NCBI GenBank assembly: GCA_019614645.1
Contig: JABWDB010000018.1
Coordinates: 3,774,501 to 3,838,500 of the forward strand
DNA: 64,000 nt
Source of the DNA: Stratiolaelaps scimitus
Taxonomy: Eukaryota; Arthropoda; Arachnida; Mesostigmata; Laelapidae
Direction: 5' to 3'
Positions 1 to 13,102 of the stretch are shown here, piece after piece (positions within the stretch are counted from its first letter, which is position 1; every line of letters starts with the position of its first letter). The notes below the pieces were generated by a model that saw nothing but the letters and a program-made list of their open reading frames with translations, did no database searches and had not been told where the DNA came from. The position numbers and the translations under genes were made by a program.

Positions 1-14
1 TGCTCTCCTTTGAC

Positions 15-45
<31 letters not shown>

Positions 46-170
46 CAAGGGAAAGAGCTTTCCTTCGCCAGGAGGTGAGGTTCGTTTAGATTATTGCTAT
101 CATATCAGGTTCACCTTCGTCAGTATTTAAATTCTCCAATACCGTCCTCGTGTTTCGTATCCTCTCTCTC

Positions 171-208
<38 letters not shown>

Positions 209-1852
209 GTGTCGTTTGTGTTTTGAGCAACAGCCATTGAATCAGTCGAAGGCAAAAAAAACGCATCGTTTTTCTGTCCTTCCATCCATTTTCATCGGTT
301 AGTACGCAGTGAGATAGCCCCAGCTCATGGAAGTATAGTAGGAGACAAAGGGATAAGACGGACAGGTAAATAGAAGAGACTCAGATGTGGCTATTATACT
401 CGCGCGAGATATTTTTCACCTTCGAGCAGTTCTCGCACTTTGCGCTTAACGTGGGCGAGTATTAACACTTTGATTGTACGATTCACTCGCTCGCCAAGGT
501 ATACAACGTTTGCTTGAGGTAGCAGAGAAAGTCGGTGAGTTCAGTTCAATGTTAGTAGCATTTAGTTAAGTGGTGTTGGTCGGAGGTGAACGAGGGTCGT
601 GGGTGCGGGACAAGGAGATGTGGTACGAGGCCAAGTAGAAAATATAGACTTTGTAGAGAAGTAACTCGTCATTTGCTTATTGACGCGCTTGTTGTTGAGC
701 AAAGATACGTGCGTGTGTGTGTGTGTGTGTATTTGTACCTGCGTGCTTGACTTGAATATGGTCGCTGGAGCAAGTTCAGTGGCATGTTCTGCAGACGTGA
801 TATTTACAGAGGATGTAGAAACATAGTCCGTCTCGCACGAAATGTTCTTGTAGAAAAGAACGGAACCCCCGGCTGGCGAAACGTAAACAAAACCCTGTAT
901 ATGCTGCGGTGACGTAATGGGAACATAATGAATTGTCCATAGCGTTACCGCCATCTCGCTATTATTACTACGCGCGCATCGCTGTTGATATCGTTAACCA
1001 CAGCAAACTGCCCGCAGCGGACCACGTCTCCGATCCAGTAAAGCAATTCACTGTGTTTCTGTTATGTACTATCTACCCGAAGTAGCAGGTTCTCTTTCGA
1101 AGCCCTCGAAACAAAGGGCCGCATTAAAACTCTGCAACGCTTGATGTCCCATTGACTGATTGATTGTAACAGTCAGCATATAGGGCTGCTGCACTCAGAA
1201 ACTTGTTTTTTGTTTTTGGCAACTCTATGGCTATTTGAACCATCCGATCGGTCGAAAAGCTGCTTGACGATGTCGTTATTATCCATAATAATACTTTAGT
1301 TGGATAGATTCTTTCGAAAAAGTAGAGGCGAGTAACCGGTTCGAAGTGAATCTCCATTGTCTATGCCATCAACACGCTGCTACGTGTATAATCGTTTGTT
1401 GTATGTGGTGATGTGTAAACGCTACTCTGACACTGACCATTATAAAGCAGTGTCGTGCGGCCTCCCTTAGCTCGAGATCTATATCAGTACCCATACAATA
1501 TATCTATATATCTCCCCTTCTAGGAACGGAATGAACAATCTATATACATGACTTCTGTGCCGCCGTTATCGTTCACTGATGCTCGGAAGATATAATCCCC
1601 AACAACAAAAATAGTTCCCCCTGCCTCTCTCTCTCTACGATTGATATATATTGATGGTATTATATATTGTGTTGCAGTCGTTAACAACTGTAATAATATA
1701 GTGTTATATTTTCCCCATAAATTGTTGTCGTTCATGTTGTTGTTTTTGTTACTGTTGTTGTTATTGTTACTGTCGACGTTGTTGAGGATTATCAGTTCAA
1801 CGCGTTATCGAAGAGCACACGTCCGAGGGAACCCCTGTCGCTCAATTTGTCT
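1..1852. other. Non-coding stretch 3' of the zinc-finger gene
   Basis: This lies downstream of the minus-strand zinc-finger stop codon. It holds a (TA)n tract at about 17-45, a (CT)n tract at about 171-206 and a (GT)n tract near 713-731. The open frames here are low-complexity or random in composition. No clear AATAAA was seen on the minus strand, so the 3' end of the gene is not placed. Confidence 0.5.
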
Positions 1853-1913
1853 TTACGACGATTCGTTTGCTGGAGATACACTTGGCGGCGGGGACTCCAC
1901 GCTCTCCGGTACC
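1853..1913 (-). CDS. Zinc-finger gene, terminal exon
   Basis: The acceptor TTTCGATTTCAG precedes 1913. One base completes the AG carried from the previous exon to make Arg. The exon then encodes VPESVESPPPSVSPANESS and a TAA stop. The exact phase match and good acceptor are the reasons for choosing it; at 20 codons it is too short to stand alone. Confidence 0.75.
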
Positions 1914-3437
1914 CTGAAATCGAAAGAGTGCATCAATGATTTTTTGGGGGTATCGCGTCTGGACGAATCATGGTGTAGGTATAGCCGTCGATTTACGCCA
2001 ACTATATCGGCCGCGGGTGCAGTCCCGCGTCGTGATGTATCCATTTGAATAAAATTGGTGTTATTGTCTTGTACCGTAATATTCGACCCGATTAACCTGA
2101 GAAGGAGCAATTTTCAAGCCACAAGATGCCCAAGGACGAGTTTACCACACATGAATCTAACGAATGACCATAATGGTTTTGACAAACGTATGCATTGATG
2201 TATGGAAGCACGACAACAGATGTCAGTAATACTTGGAAGTGTACTGTCCCCCTATAAGACGTCGACACGCACCTGTCATCGTTATTCTCAGGGGCGACAT
2301 CACCTTCAGCCTCGTCCTCCGGATCATCACCTTCCGTATCAGAGACGCCTATCGCTCCGTTGGTTCCTCCGATGACGTTACCATTGAACGCGTTGCCCGT
2401 TGTCGTCAACTGCTGCAATGGACCAGCTGCGTCCATAGGCAGACACTCCAGCTTGCCCATGGTGCGAAGTTTCTCCATGAAGCGCACAATCTCCCGTTCT
2501 GTCTGAGGTAGTGAAGAAAGTGCGTCAGACGACGGTCCTGGATGCTCCGGCGAAGATGCAGACGATGGCGAATGTGCAGAATCGGCCGGACGTTCGTTGC
2601 CCGCAGGCAAAGCATTTGGACCCTATATATAGATAAGGATAACGAAGAGAAAAATCCATTAGGAAATCTGCAGCGCCCATTGTTAATGCTGCCTTGAGTA
2701 AAAATCGTGTGGGGGTACACATTGATAATGTCAACGTTAAGTCTGTAGACGATTTGCCCTCAACAGGGTAAACATATGCGCTTCCATCATAAATTGCAAG
2801 CCTATTTCCACGCGTCGTTTTCTCTGCGCTCCTTGATAGGGAGTATTGCACAGAGATTGCTGTCTTGAATAGACGTAACACTTGCACACTAATGATAGAC
2901 TTACAAAAACAGTGAGGATGTGTCTAGCCGATTTCAGATGGTCGCGCAGTTTGTCTTTTCGGGTGAAAGATTTACTGCAGGACACACAGTCGTATGTTTC
3001 TCGATCGGCAAAATGGCGCTTCATGTGTCGTTTCATCGTTGAGCGGTCGAAGAATGACTTGAAACAATAGGGACAAGCGGATGCCTTGACGGGAGTGCCT
3101 CCCGAGCCGCCAGATCCGCCCGATTGTGGAGAGTCGGGCCCGCCGCCCACCTGATAGTATCCGGGGCCGGACTGGCCAGCCTGGACCACTTGCAATGCCT
3201 GAACAGTTTGAACAGTATGAGGGTGCAGGGAACCATGGGGTCCGACGGCGGTCTGGTTTGGCTTCGACACAAGAACGGTGGCTGCAACAAAGGGCACGAC
3301 AGCGGTCACTGCTGAGGCCGTGACGGCGCTCGAGCCGTGCGGGGCCCCCGTTGCCACCGTTGACGAGGATGGAGGTCCGCCTGTTGAAGCAGCTGCAGCA
3401 GCAGAGGTGGTGATCTTTTGAATTGCAGGTGTGGGAA
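1853..3437 (-). CDS. C2H2 zinc-finger protein, last three exons (5' part missing)
   Basis: This is the 3' part of a minus-strand gene made of exons 3437-2905, 2622-2273 and 1913-1853. The splice phases agree across both introns (0 and 2) and the frame ends in TAA. The visible part is about 313 residues. A Ser/Thr/Ala/Val-rich stretch and a Gly/Gln-rich stretch precede two adjacent C2H2 fingers. Finger 1 begins CPYC and has the form C-x2-C-x12-H-x3-H. Finger 2 begins CVSC and ends H-x5-H. After the fingers comes an acidic Ser/Pro-rich tail. Paired fingers of this kind are common in arthropod sequence-specific transcription factors, including the BTB-zinc-finger group, but no BTB exon was found here. 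The upstream intron is phase 1, so at least one more exon lies at higher coordinates or outside the window. The role as a nuclear DNA-binding regulator is inferred from the fingers; no target is visible. Confidence 0.85.
2273..2622 (-). CDS. Zinc-finger gene, penultimate exon (Ser/Pro-rich, acidic)
   Basis: The acceptor is TATATAG before 2622 (phase 0) and the donor is GTGCGT after 2273 (phase 2). The exon encodes a Ser/Pro/His-rich stretch, a short region with helix-like spacing (TEREIVRFMEKLRTMGKLE) and an acidic tail (DTEGDDPEDEAEGD). No domain is recognised. The intron before it is only 282 nt. Confidence 0.8.
2905..3437 (-). CDS. Zinc-finger gene, exon with both C2H2 fingers
   Basis: The acceptor is a T-rich tract ending TTTGCAG just above 3437, and the exon begins with two bases of a split codon. 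The donor is GTAAGT directly below 2905, phase 0. The 177 full codons encode an Ala/Ser/Thr-rich region, a Gln/Val-rich patch (QTVQALQVVQAGQ), a Gly-Ser linker and then the fingers. The finger cysteines and histidines are all present (C-P-Y-C, H-M-K-R-H; C-V-S-C, H-L-K-S-A-R-H). Confidence 0.85.
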
Positions 3438-6240
3438 CTGCAAACAAGCATGATGAGAAGAAAAGACGACAAGTTCAATGAGACAGATGAATACAGTATA
3501 ATAACAAATGTAGCGAAGAAGACCTGAAGATTGTGTCGTGGGAGGGGGGTGGAAGGGGTCTGTTGGAGGAAGGTTATGGAAAGGTTGAAGAAATTAGTTA
3601 GAAGTTTTGAGCTGATAGCATAGAAGAAAAGATTCTTAGGCCAGGAATAAGTGTGGGCCTAAGACAAGGCCCATGCGGCTGACATCAAGACAACTGCGGA
3701 AGTTCGAACAATTTTGGCTTTATTTAATGAATGATTCATCGGTGTCCCCCCTTCCGAGTGGCGAAGAGACGATGGCGAGTCGTGTCGGTACAGGAGGTGA
3801 GGTTGGCGGGTATCTGGAAGAACAGAATTGTTAGTTGATATTACCATTTGGCCATTTAAACCATCAAATTAAATTACCAATTAATTTGTTACTTATACAA
3901 CAAGAAGCAACAACAACGTCCGGGTCATCGTCCAGCCGCCCTGTGATCCTGGATGATTGGTTGCCACGCCCATTGTGATGTGTCCATGCCAAATTCGAAC
4001 CTCAGAATTGTTTCCCGTTTGGCCTGCAGGTGTTTTGCCACTTCTGAACGAAACGGAATCATCATACACAGGCGCACAGTTGGGTTGGCAATCAGAATAT
4101 CAGGACATCACCTAAAAGCGATATTAATATGAAGTAGAGTATTTTCGTAATTAGAGTAGAGTAATTATAGTATAAACATTTCTCCAGTTGCCCATAACCT
4201 GTAGAATAGCGAAAGAACTAGTAGATATGCGTTCGAGCATCGACGTTCGATTGGCCAAAGCGTAGCCCTCTAATCCACAGGATGGAGGAAAAATTTGCTG
4301 CGTTCTAGGCGACTCGAATACACTCAGCTAGCGATGAAGAGCACGACTAATTAGTAGAAGTAATTGAACTCATGAAATGTGTAAGAGCTCAGACGATACA
4401 GCGGGTTCAACAAAGCACAGTGCATATTCAGGGAGGAGCAAAAAGTAGACTTACAGTAGTGTAGGACGTAAAGGGTAAACTGGTTACAAAAGTCGGTTTA
4501 CCATTGAGACAGATGCTGTTTCAACTGTAAGCCTACTTTGCTCTTAAGTGTAAATCTATTTTTGTGTCTATCAGCGTTTCGCGTGTGCAATCTCCACGTG
4601 ACGGTTTCTTGAACTGGGGTGTCCGAAACAATAGAATGCATTAATAAAGCATAGACTATGTGATGATGACCCTGTTATTCCCTTGCACATATTGCACAGC
4701 ATTTGAATGCCTAAAGTTGAAAGCGCCTCCTCCGGGCCGGACTTCCAACTGGTATCCTCGGATACGTCATAGAAAACTATTAGATATTCGACCTATAAGC
4801 TACTAGAAGAAAGGATCTGATAAGGTGCTTCGGGGCTATTCATTGGGACCGCTAAAGTAGACATCGTGATATCAGTTACGGGAGGCAGGGCCACACAGCC
4901 ATAAAACCTGTTGCTATTCAGTAGTTTTCGAAAAGACAGCGTGGTAAGCATAAATCGATTATTTCTCCACGTCTAGGGGGCCAGACGTGGAGCTATATGG
5001 GACCCTGATCACTTTCTGCAAAGAGACCCACACAAATGACTTCACTATTTACATATAACTAGAACAATACGCTAAGCTGAATACTAGGCGCTAAGCATAA
5101 GTGTCGCTTGTAAGAAAATACAATATCAACACGCAAACGAACAGCACAATGTTGTGCTAAATTTAGAGCTACTCCTGTTGTTACTTTGGGCATACGTCAA
5201 TTATAGTAAATTTTGTTTGGGGTTTGTGGCTTTTCGCTGCTGGCTGACGCTTGGCGGGAGAGCTCCCAGCAGGCCGCCTACAGGCGGATGTTGATACCTG
5301 CGTCCTATTCAGCGCGGCGGGTGGAGAAGAAGAAATGTGTTCCATCACTGTGATGATTTACAACAGATCAGGAAAACGGGGATACGTGGGATATATTGGA
5401 GAAAGGTCGTCGGCCAGGTGTATGATAGATCGAGCGATGAGGTCGCGGGAGAAATAGAAAGATGCAGCAAGTGGGCGTGTTGACGCGACAACGAAAATGC
5501 GTGGAGTTGCCAAGGACTTGAGGCCGGAAACGGGAGATAAAGGATGGACTAGGGCACGGATTGTGCACGGGCCGGCCCCTGACGATGCTCGACGTGCCGA
5601 TAGATTGACTGTCAGCCACTGCCCGAAGTAGTACGCAAGTGCCCCAGGTTGCAGGGATTCGGGCTTTTAGTGGGTGTGGCACACATAGCACCAAGACAAT
5701 ACCACCGGTTACTTGTCCGGTCTTCATTTCCAATCAAAGTTTCGACCGATGAAGTCGTTTGCTTTAGTCGATTACTCCAGCGCATATAATCGTTTCGCGC
5801 TAATAAAAAAAAACTGCGATATTTGAGCCATCTAAGAGATGACCCTTAGATGATGACTCAGATAAACCTATTTCGTCAATGATATTATTTAGTCTTGACG
5901 ATAGGCTAAATCAATATAAGGCTAATCAATACAGTTCAAGAACAACAGTGCAAATAAGTTGGACAATCCTACTGAAAATTTACCAAACTTCGCCGGTTCC
6001 AATGGTACAATAACGGGAATCATTCAAAAACGTTTTCCTAGAGCAAATCACACGATGCTTAATTGATTAATTAGTTAATTCCCATTGACTGCTTCATGAT
6101 TTAAGCAAAGTTGGTTGAAGTCTCTGGACTTCACCTTCGTAATATTGTTCTTTTTCTGTTTGATTCTCAACTACACGGCTTGTATCTCTCTTTTTGCATG
6201 AACAATAGTCTCCCACGGGGGAGCCATAACTAACGTTGTC
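3438..6240. other. Intron or intergenic sequence upstream of the zinc-finger exons
   Basis: Probably intron of the zinc-finger gene, because the exon ending at 3437 has a phase-1 acceptor. I see no exon, RNA gene or clear repeat in it. The open frames are short and of random composition. Confidence 0.4.
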
Positions 6241-6244
6241 GTTA

Positions 6245-6271
6245 TATGCGTGACATAGCGAACACCCTGTA
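6245..6271. mobile_element. Solo terminal repeat of a TA-flanked DNA transposon
   Basis: Read on the minus strand from the TA at 6270-6271, the sequence runs CAGGGTGTTCGCTATGTCAC followed by GCATA. It matches the terminus at 60747 at most of its first 24 positions and the ends of the element at 12795-13163 over about 12. No partner terminus is seen nearby, so this is probably a truncated copy. Confidence 0.4.
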
Positions 6272-6699
6272 GATCATTGTGCACTTGCGATATCTGAGCA
6301 ATACACAATACCGGGGTATCCAAGACCGCGTAGTGATATGTACACAATTTTGTTATTTAATTTTCCTCCAATCGAAATGTCCAGTCCTGTTTTGTTATAT
6401 TGAAAAAAAAAGATGCCACATATATTTAGCCCCACTGAAACTGGCCCACACATCCTCCACTATGAGTTCTAGTGAAGCTCGAATGCCATATTTGACATTT
6501 GAGTTGTACTTCGTCTGTTCAACTGTGACTCACGTATGCGTGCGCGATATGGAATCCCGAGGCGTTGATCGCACTGTTTCCAGTGCGTATTTAGCGTGAG
6601 TCTGTATAAAGCTCTGTACTCCATTCCGGATTCACCATGTCCGTTTTGTTCTTGCATACGTTTGTCGCGGACCGAACCTCGGACGAAACGTTGTACCGA

Positions 6700-8500
6700 C
6701 AACGAGATTAGGTATTCGACTGACGATTCAACATGCGACAGCAGCAGCAGTAGCAGCAGCAATAGCAGAATTAGCTCAAAAATGATGACGGCTGTAATAG
6801 CAACGTCAGCAGCAGGAGCCGCATCAGCAGTTGTCGTGTTGCTCGTCTCGCAGTGACGATGGTGGAACTACTGGTTGTGGTTGATGGTGGCTGATTTGGA
6901 ACGGCGGCGCACCGCGGCCAGACAGCCGCCAGACAGAGGTTTTGGGGCCCCCGACTGCCAATCGACAACGACAACGTGCGACGGGAGATCAACGGACCAG
7001 TAAAACCGGCCGGCCGGCCGACCGACCAGAGTGAGTAGTAACTCCAAACATCGGCGTACTTGCTAACCAAGAGTCGGACCCAACCAAGCAACGCCGCCAC
7101 CACCACCACCAGTGCTGCTGCTAACATCGCCATTCTTTTCGAGCGTTCTCTGCGTTTGGCTTGGCCACCAGATATCTGGCTAGCTGGCTAGCTGGCTGGC
7201 TGACTAACACGACCCATCAATTGAACTGGCCGGCGACGGCAGCAACTCTCACTCAGCTGGTCACACGGGCGGTGGAACCGAAAGAGACATTCATCGCAGA
7301 GACACCACCGATGAAAGCGGAGGGAGAGATAACCAGAGACACGTGAGGAATATAGAGGAGGACGAGCATAAGCGAAGAGAAAGTAGAAACAATCCCCCGC
7401 TCAGCTTCGCTATCCCCAAGTCAACCTCCCCCCCCCCCCCCCCCTGCCCCAAACCCTCAAATGCTCAAGAAGGACCCGACCTAAACAGCGGTCGGTCGGT
7501 CGGTCGGCTGGCCGCTCGCTCGGTTGGATAGATGGTTGGTCGCTTGGCTGCTGCTTGATCCGTTTGTGTTCGTCCGGTACAACTACAACCATGGTCCGTG
7601 GGTCGCCCGCAGACAACGACCACGGCAGTGGCAGTGGCGGCGGTGGCAGCGGCCACGGGATCTGCGAGGGTTGTCGATGGGCCTCGGGACGGTGCGACCG
7701 CGTCTCCGACGCGAGGCAATAGCGCTAGGTTATTGCTGCTGTTGCCGCTGCTGGCTGACGCAGGACGGACGAACAACAGCAGCAACGGCTGCGGCCACGG
7801 AGACGACAGCGGCAACACAACATTCGTTGCTGCAGAGACACCGTCGACATACCCTGCCGCTACTACTGCTGCTGCTGCTGCACATGTTTAACGCGCGCGC
7901 ACTCACAGACACACGCAGTCGCTAGACAGCCAGACACGCTAGACGCGTCCGCTCAATGCTGGCTGAATGTTGCCGACCGCAAACGCTGAGGAGGACCCGC
8001 AGAGGAACGGGCCGGCCCTGGCGAACAGAGACAGATAACGAACGACGAGACCAACAACAACAACACGCACATAAAGAGGCAACAAGAGTAGCTCCCGCCG
8101 CCGCCGCCGCCGCGGCAGCAGTAGACAGGCCGAGACGGCGATAGAAATGGCGGCGGCGGCGGCGGTGGTGGTGGTGGCAGAGGCGGGAATACAAGAAGAA
8201 AAGTACGGAGAACCGCAGCAGAGACAGTGACGAGAAGGCAGCAGGCCCCCGATGAAACGCTACGGGGGGGACCCATTGGCGAGAAGCATGGCCACTGCTG
8301 AAACCGCCGGCACCGCTGTCGCGGGTCGCTACTCCTCGAGCGCCAGGGTCGATTGGTAGGTCGCCTGCGTCGCTGACAGCTAATATACAGACTAACTACT
8401 GACCCAGTCAGTCTCGTTGGCGTGTCTTCGGGTGTCGGCGTATTCCGTTCGTCTGCGGAAACTGTGCTACTACCACTATTGCTGTAGCCGCCACTGGTAA
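6700..8500. other. GC-rich island with triplet repeats
   Basis: This stretch is GC-rich and CpG-rich, with CAG/CTG, GGC and CGGT/GGCT runs and a 17-nt C run at 7428-7444. Several frames are open on both strands, but they encode homopolymer-like Ser, Arg, Cys, Ala and Leu runs, as expected from triplet repeats. It may be a promoter or 5' untranslated region of an unplaced transcript. No coding exon could be supported. Confidence 0.4.
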
Positions 8501-9400
8501 ACGTTTGTACATTGCATTGTTGGAGTATTGTGTTGTTTGTCACCGGGCCGTACATTGCATCTACAGATTATGAGTTCTTCTACGGTGGCGGTCGCCATAG
8601 AATATATATAGATATACGCATCATATACACGATTTCTCCAGGATCCCGACACCCTGTAAGTACGGGAGACCCGACAACATCATGTCCATTAACCGTAGAC
8701 ATGCAATGTTGAGTCGCGTAAACTTTTGTGGCGTGCTTGAGGCTTCAGCCTAGAGCACACGTCTGCCTCTTACCCAACGCATACGACGGTGTCAAGCGGA
8801 GTAGACGTGATTGGTGCAACCCGTTAGAACAACACTCATGTCCATTAGAAAAATGACGAAACTTCCGTCTTGCTCTAAAGCCGTTATGGTTTGATTTACG
8901 ACAAGGAAAAAAGCCAGCCCTCGAAGAATTTTGCCATCTCGGGAAAGCTGTGACGGAAAACATATAGGAAAATATTCATGTATAACACAAATGATCAAAG
9001 GGAGAGCCTGCTCCCCTCCAGAAGCCGCGAACAAATACTGCCGCGTTGAAACGGGTGTAGATGCCGAGATAACGGCCTGTGCATATATATTTTATAGGCC
9101 ACTTATGAAAACCCGGGTAAAGTACAGTGAGCAGTGTGTTTTTTATCTTTTTGTTTTTTGGCATATCCAACACTTCCAGTTGCTCTTCTATACTGAAACC
9201 ATGATTAGTAAGGGCGCTTTATACGGACCACTCTCCAGTCTCAGGGAGCACCAGCCTCCAGACCCCTGGTCGCTTCTGCACGAGCTGTATCCCAACTCCT
9301 GCTTGGCTTACACTCCATATATGTTCTCTCTCTGCTCGTCAGCCTGTGCTGAAAACCCTATATCCACGCCAATCCATATATATATATATATACACACATG
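8501..9400. other. Non-coding stretch without identified features
   Basis: Short TA-rich tracts near 8600-8630 and 9377-9392. No supported gene. Confidence 0.35.
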
Positions 9401-10530
9401 CACATATGGCCATTTAGGGAGACGCTGCCTCCGAGCGTCCCTCATCGGCAGCTCCTGCGCGTATGTGCTGCTACTCGCAACGGCAGCGGCGGTGGGGGTA
9501 GCGGCCTGGTCGCAAAGAGCCCACACCTCATAGGGCCAGGGGACAAACTGACAGGCGGAAAGCCTGGAGAGAAACGAGCCTAGCGGATCGGCGTGGCCTC
9601 GCCAGGCGGTCCCGAGCGACCGATGAGGCCTGTAAGGCTGCTAGCCTTACACACTGCGATAGGCTACGCTACAGTGATCCCATCTCCCTCCCGCTCTGCC
9701 TGGCCAGTACTTCTCGCAGTAGCGGTGCGTTCGCGGCCTGCGTCTGCAGACTTGCAGTGTTTCTCTTTCGTTGGGGGGAGCTGCTGCTGCGCCACTGACG
9801 CTCATTGCCGCTCCCTCCAGACATCGGCGTGTCTGGCTCCCCGTCCCTTGGTCTGACCCCCGCGAACCCCCCAGATCTGCCCGTCTAGCCTGCATCCCCG
9901 GGCGGCCGGCCGGCCGGCCGGTCGGTCGGTGGGCCTCGAGTCCTTCTATGTTAGGCTGGTGGGGTGGTCGTGGCGGTGCTAGCGGCGATAGCGGTGGGCC
10001 AATGGTTGGACGGTCGAGGGAGGTCCCCATGTGTTGTCCCCCTGTCAACTACCCCACATCGCCTTCGTAGAGGCCGAGCGACCCCATCGTCCCCGGGGTA
10101 GCCCCGGTTAAATGGCGCCCTCCCCATTGGCCTAGCCGTATAGGACCGCATGCAGCAGCAGCAACAGAAGCACATACAGCCTGATCGTCGTCGGTAGTCG
10201 TAGCACGACGAATGCACGGACTGCAGCGCAAACACAAGAGAGAGAGAGAGAGACAGCCGGACCAGCAGCAGCAGCAGCAGCAGCAGCAATGATCCCGGCC
10301 GCCAAGCGAATCCGTGGCCCGATTCTCGGAAGAGCGGATCAGCTCACTCGTCACGAGCCAGTAGTATGCGATGAAGACCCAGTAGTAGCATCTTCCTGTT
10401 CTGCAAGCGTGGCCTCGGCCGATGTCGAAATCGCTAGACCTCGACAAACCCCAGCCCCACACGCACTCACGGGTCTCTGCTTGTTATTGACATGCAACCG
10501 AGATCATCCTCTCGACAGACGATAAACGCA
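9401..10530. other. GC-rich island with CAG, GA and GGCC runs
   Basis: Contains GGCCGGCC runs near 9902-9922, a (GA)n run at about 10236-10253 and a (CAG)n run at about 10264-10289. The open frames look like repeat artefacts. A regulatory or untranslated role is possible, but no splice-supported exon was found. Confidence 0.35.
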
Positions 10531-11580
10531 CATTTGCACAATCAGTCAGAGACATAGAGAAAGAGAGATTGGTATAACGATGAACGAATCGTGATTCTTG
10601 CAACGATGAACAACAATCAATGACGAATGACGTCGACGGCCAATAAAATTAGGCGATAATGAGACGCCACAGCGACCTCCAGGTCGATATAGGATATGGT
10701 CAACCCCCTAATGAATGAGTACAGGGATTAACAAGCAAGTCAGTGGCTATTCGATCAGCCCGGCCAGTTGAATATGTGTCCCTTGTACCGACATAAAAAT
10801 ACTGGTGTCAACGGTAACAGCGAATATTTACGTGAGATACAGGTCAAGGAGATGGTCGATAGTTGTCAACACCTACAACATCCAGTTATATACGCGTCAT
10901 TCTGCCTGTTCATTCATCTTGACACCTAGGCGCATTTAGTTGCTTGTCATATGATGCCATACGACATTCGCACGCACTTTTGTTGTCCTGCTTCACCAGA
11001 ACCATTCAGTAAAGTCGGCAATGCAGCGACTGTCATTCGAATATTCGTAACTACAACGACCTATCCAAATACACTGCAGATATCAAATGTATTCAACGTT
11101 GGTGTCCATAAAACCGAGGAGCGAGTTGAATTGAGTTCAACAATGAACACTGTCAATGGGAAGTGGTTAACCTACTCAAGCGGTTCTATCCTGAGGAAAG
11201 TATCCTGACTCAGACAATTTCATGCGAGAACCCGACTCATTATAGATACAACGCACTTCATCGTATTGCAAAGGTCTCGAAAAGAACAATAGACTGACTT
11301 CAGAACTTACATCTGCTAATATAACTTACAACTGCCTTGAATACGACCCTCCGTAGTTTCTCATAGGCCCCCGACCTAGCCAAAAATGGATACTGTGCAA
11401 CTTCAGTAACTTAGATAATTTTTTTCAGCTCCCACCTTAAGAACGTCCATAAAAAACGACAGTTCAGCACCGTGCAGCAACGCCCGTTTGGCCCCGTTAT
11501 ATATCTATATACATATATATATATGTATATATATATCTCTAGGGTCGTTCTACCTTTCGAAGAGTAGGAGGACGACGCTT
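10531..11580. other. Non-coding stretch without identified features
   Basis: Mixed-composition DNA with a TA-rich palindromic patch at about 11501-11537. The 85-codon frame at 10951-11208 has no recognisable motif and is treated as chance. Confidence 0.35.
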
Positions 11581-12790
11581 CGCAGGCTACAGCCCCTGGC
11601 CTCGGTTAGGCTGGCAATTCGATGACTCAGCTCTCGCTGGCTTGCACATTGCCGGCGATCGCACGAGCACTGACATCGCTCCGGCTGTCATCCACACCAT
11701 ACGTACGACTCTTGCACGTGGTTGTCATTAAGCACTCGACACGTGGGCGGCAGTTTTCAGGCGGCCTTAGCCGACATGCACGCTCGCCGCTTGCTAGTGG
11801 GCCCTCCGTGGTCTTCCATTGCAGCGCTCTCGTCATCAAGCACGAACGCAGCAAAACACTCACGCACCACAAACACACGACACATCGTCACAAGCACACA
11901 GCTCCGAAGGCGACGCCACACTCGACAGCTGTTGTCACTGGCGACGTCACTAATCGCGGCGTCGTGCGGCACGGCGATATCGCACATCGCGAGGCTGACC
12001 ATTGAGATCAGTTGTCGCCGCTGTCGGAGTTGCTGTCGACCGACCGACCGACCGGCCAACCAGCCGGCCGCCTCTGTTGTGTCTGCTGCTGTCTCGACAG
12101 CGGAGTGACGCGGAGCCAACGAGAGCGTCATGAGCGACTGGGCCCCCACTGGCTCACACTACTCTGATAGCGCTAGTGGCTGGCACACAGTGCCGCTCCG
12201 CTCTGCTCTGCTGTGATGATGATAGGAGTTGCGGATGGTGGTATACAGGCGGTGGTGGTGGCGGCGGTGGTGGCGGTGCTGCTGGTGGTGGTTGAGAGAG
12301 GCTACAGCGGCACGGTGGAGCCGATGGTGGCGCTGAGTGCTGCTGCTGCTGCTGCTCCTGCTGCTATTGCCAGTGGTGCTGCTCACGCAGCTAAAGAGAA
12401 GAGCGCAGCCCTTCTCCAGAGAGACGAGTCTGTGTCCAACCTATGGGCCGCCTGTCCTGAAGCAGAGCGGCTGCTGCTGCTGCTGCAGCAGCAGTGGCAT
12501 AGCTTGTAGTGCCGTCAGCTTGGCTGCTGCCTCGTCAATTCAGCGACCCAAGGTAGCCACCAAGGCTGGCTCGCTGCTCGGCTGGCTGGCTGGTTGACGA
12601 GCCCCGCGTGGGGAGCCCGACTACAGGCGCAGAGTGAGCAGCAGCGAAGCAGGAGGAGCGGCCCAGCAGAGAGGGCGCGGGACGCTGAGATCTGCTGCTG
12701 CTGCTGCGATCGGTTCCTAGCTTGCTTGCTTGCTTCAAGTTCTCTACTGCCTTGGCTCGTGGTTGTCTGGCTTCGGGCGCTGGCCATCTA
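11581..12790. other. GC-rich island with triplet repeats
   Basis: GC-rich DNA with ACCG repeats near 12035-12055, GGTGGC runs near 12240-12290 and CTG runs near 12335-12365 and 12470-12490. Both strands carry open frames of low-complexity composition. No exon is supported. Confidence 0.35.
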
Positions 12791-12794
12791 GATA

Positions 12795-13064
12795 CAGAAT
12801 GTTCGGAAAAGTACGCAAACCTATGGGGGACTAGCAAAACTTCGGCAGCTGGGAGGGCAAGCATCCCTAAATGTTTGTCCTTGCCTTTTTTTCTGCTAAT
12901 GCATATTTATATAGTACTGTGTGAGTTCAAGCAAAACTCACAAAAACTTATTTTAGAGGGAAGAAAACTTGTAGCTGTGGCAACATTCTGCTCACAGTTT
13001 GCCGTCCCCTACGATTCGGCTGCTTGTTTTTAGTTTTAAAATAAACGTTACAATCTATCATATA

Positions 13065-13102
<38 letters not shown>

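Noticed and set aside
8640..8660. GACACCCTGTA as another transposon terminus
   Set aside because: The bases following the CAGGGTGT core do not match the family consensus, and no partner end is present.
12213..12597. Overlapping plus-strand frames rich in Val, Ala and Leu
   Set aside because: Composition follows GGT/GCT repeats; no splice sites or family match.
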